DNA of 15,126 nucleotides from positions 1-15,126 of the forward strand of contig JAAFKL010000159.1 of NCBI GenBank assembly GCA_021399405.1, read 5' to 3'. Positions 13,967 to 15,126 of this stretch are shown here, piece by piece; the first letter of the stretch is position 1, and the number at the start of each line of letters is the position of its first letter. The translations under genes were made by a program, and so were the position numbers. This DNA comes from Candidatus Heimdallarchaeota archaeon. GTDB lineage: Archaea > Asgardarchaeota > Heimdallarchaeia > Heimdallarchaeales > Kariarchaeaceae. The notes under the pieces are model-generated. The model did no database searches, was not told the DNA's origin, and saw only the letters and a list, made by a program, of their open reading frames with translations.

Positions 13967-15126
13967 TGAAACATTACCTCAACACATTTTCTTAAAGGAA
14001 GAATATAAGTCGGTATACCATTTAAGCTTGGGGCAGATATATAATGTTGGGCTTTTACCGAATTTGTTAAAACAGATTTGAATTTCATCTTATTGTAAGG
14101 CATAACTTCGGGACATGTATCTACAATAAACTTGGCCCCTGAATCAATTATAGTTTTTAGATATCCAGATGAATCTGCTATGCCTTTCAAAGCATTAGAT
14201 GAAAATACCCAAAATTCCTTCCCATCTTTCAATCGTCTTCCTTTTACAAGTTCAGCTACAGCTTTAATTTCTTCCAAATTTGCATTTGGGCATCCAATTA
14301 CAGCAATATTTGTGTCATGAGGAGGCATAAATTCTGCTAGGGTATCATCCATTTGGGTATTGGTAACTGTTAATTTGTCTTCAAATGACGCTTGAGAGAT
14401 AAGTTCTTGTTCCGGAGTTACACCCTCTATGTGAAATAACTGAGTGCCAAATGAAGCTAATGCTGCACCAAGGGCTTTTATCTCTTGAGGACGTGGATTT
14501 TCAATATTTCTGAAAACAGGTATTGCACCATATGCGAAAGAATGTTTCTTGAAGGCTTTACCAGTTATTTCACCTAAAATCGAATAATCAGTATATTCTT
14601 TGAGATCAGCTTCTACTGTTACCTCCACATTTGGAATTCGCTCTTCTGTTAAATGAAAACCATAATAGGGAGTTTTACCAACAATAGCTGCAGACAAAAC
14701 TGTTAATGAATCTTCTTTATTGGTTCTCGCACCAAAGAATGAATTTGCGAAGGCAACTGCAGAGCTTTCAGCCCATGCAACATGTTGGCCTTTGGTCAGT
14801 AAGTGACCGTAATCATATGGAGTACAACTACAGGTAGTTGAGACATCCAAATCTTCGAATAATTGGAGAATTTGCAACTGTTTTGTTGCGAAGTTAAGAT
14901 CAATATACATGTCTTCCCAATTTTTCCGATCCATGCCACAAGGGTTGAGAGTAGATGGAACTGCTACTTTAGCTTTTTTATTTACAAACAATTCCAATTG
15001 GTCTATCAATCCATCTCCACCTGTCAGATAGGATACTCCAGAAATATGGGCAGATGCAACTGATATTAATTTTTCAGCATTGAAAAATTCTCCAACATCA
15101 ACTAGTAGAGACATGGCAGTTTGTAG
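13963..15126 (-). CDS. Aconitase X large subunit (phosphomevalonate dehydratase, DUF521), 5' end cut by window
   Basis: At least 387 residues of the catalytic subunit are present. The first in-window ATG (15112-15114) is probably internal: the frame stays open to base 15126 and reads LQTA before it, continuing the family's helix before the AEKL segment, and aconitase X large subunits usually have about 25 more N-terminal residues. With the ATG as residue 1, VASAHISGVSYLTGGDG (19-35), STLNPCGMD (54-62) and STTCSCTPYDYG (92-103) are family signatures. Cys95 or Cys97, Cys275 (VIGCPNA) and Cys334 (VDTCPEVMP) are candidates for [4Fe-4S] cluster ligands. Paired with the small subunit, it would catalyse the phosphomevalonate dehydration of archaeal isoprenoid synthesis in the cytosol. 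The cluster implies oxygen sensitivity. Other mevalonate genes are not in the window. Confidence 0.92.
   Translation of the reverse strand, partial: LQTAMSLLVDVGEFFNAEKLISVASAHISGVSYLTGGDGLIDQLELFVNKKAKVAVPSTLNPCGMDRKNWEDMYIDLNFATKQLQILQLFEDLDVSTTCSCTPYDYGHLLTKGQHVAWAESSAVAFANSFFGARTNKEDSLTVLSAAIVGKTPYYGFHLTEERIPNVEVTVEADLKEYTDYSILGEITGKAFKKHSFAYGAIPVFRNIENPRPQEIKALGAALASFGTQLFHIEGVTPEQELISQASFEDKLTVTNTQMDDTLAEFMPPHDTNIAVIGCPNANLEEIKAVAELVKGRRLKDGKEFWVFSSNALKGIADSSGYLKTIIDSGAKFIVDTCPEVMPYNKMKFKSVLTNSVKAQHYISAPSLNGIPTYILPLRKCVEVMFQ
13976..13980 (-). promoter_or_regulatory. Shine-Dalgarno-like GAGGT before the aconitase X small subunit
   Basis: GAGGT on the minus strand ends 9 nt before the ATG at 13966, inside the 3' end of the large-subunit gene. 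It is the strongest ribosome-binding site seen in the window and fits translation of a downstream operon gene. Confidence 0.5.

Noticed and set aside
13963..15114. Aconitase X large subunit starting at the ATG 15112-15114
   Set aside because: The frame stays open to the window edge and its upstream codons continue the family's N-terminal helix; the protein would otherwise be about 25 residues short.
1..15126. CRISPR array, tRNA/rRNA genes, insertion sequences, phage or defence system
   Set aside because: No regularly spaced repeats, cloverleaf-like segments, transposase, integrase, nuclease or toxin-antitoxin signatures were found on either strand.

Overview
The window looks archaeal. It is AT-rich, carries short genes on both strands, and most genes have a TATA-like box 23-36 nt before the start codon with little or no leader. 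GTG and TTG starts are common. Genes inside apparent operons instead carry GGTG or GAGGT Shine-Dalgarno-like sites. The last two genes encode the split aconitase X that archaea use as phosphomevalonate dehydratase in their variant mevalonate pathway, which argues against Thermoplasmata and Haloarchaea. A heterotrophic mesophilic lineage such as Asgard/Heimdall-type archaea would fit the gene mix, but that is inference and the sequence here does not settle it.

Layout. 1-813 (+) is the 3' part of a nitrilase gene, followed by a DUF420-like membrane protein (883-1350, +). On the minus strand lie an M20 amidohydrolase (1358-2548) and, upstream of it, a BCP-type peroxiredoxin (2620-3084). A 541-bp stretch without a convincing gene follows. 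Then come an ALDH3-like aldehyde dehydrogenase (3626-5152, +), a small four-cysteine protein (5220-5492, +), a ClC-type anion channel/transporter with two CBS domains (5591-7357, +) and a convergent cytoplasmic class 3 lipase (7377-8192, -).

8468-10743 (+) is a tight pterin/folate operon: GTP cyclohydrolase I (folE), a PTR1-like short-chain dehydrogenase, dihydroneopterin aldolase (folB) and HPPK (folK). Together they could take GTP to 6-hydroxymethyl-7,8-dihydropterin pyrophosphate, with the SDR as a candidate pterin reductase. No dihydropteroate synthase is present in the window. Next are a small left-handed beta-helix protein (10830-11141, +), a Nudix/metallo-beta-lactamase fusion (11253-12665, +) and a multi-pass membrane protein of unknown function (12808-13536, +). 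The window ends with the minus-strand aconitase X pair (13550-13966 and 13963-15126, the latter cut by the window edge).

No tRNA, rRNA, CRISPR array, insertion sequence or integrase was seen. The region reads as ordinary chromosomal metabolic DNA. Its more unusual points are residue-level departures (the SDR with His at the catalytic Tyr position, the ClC without GSGIP), the Nudix-MBL fusion, and a bacterial-style pterin operon in an archaeal context.
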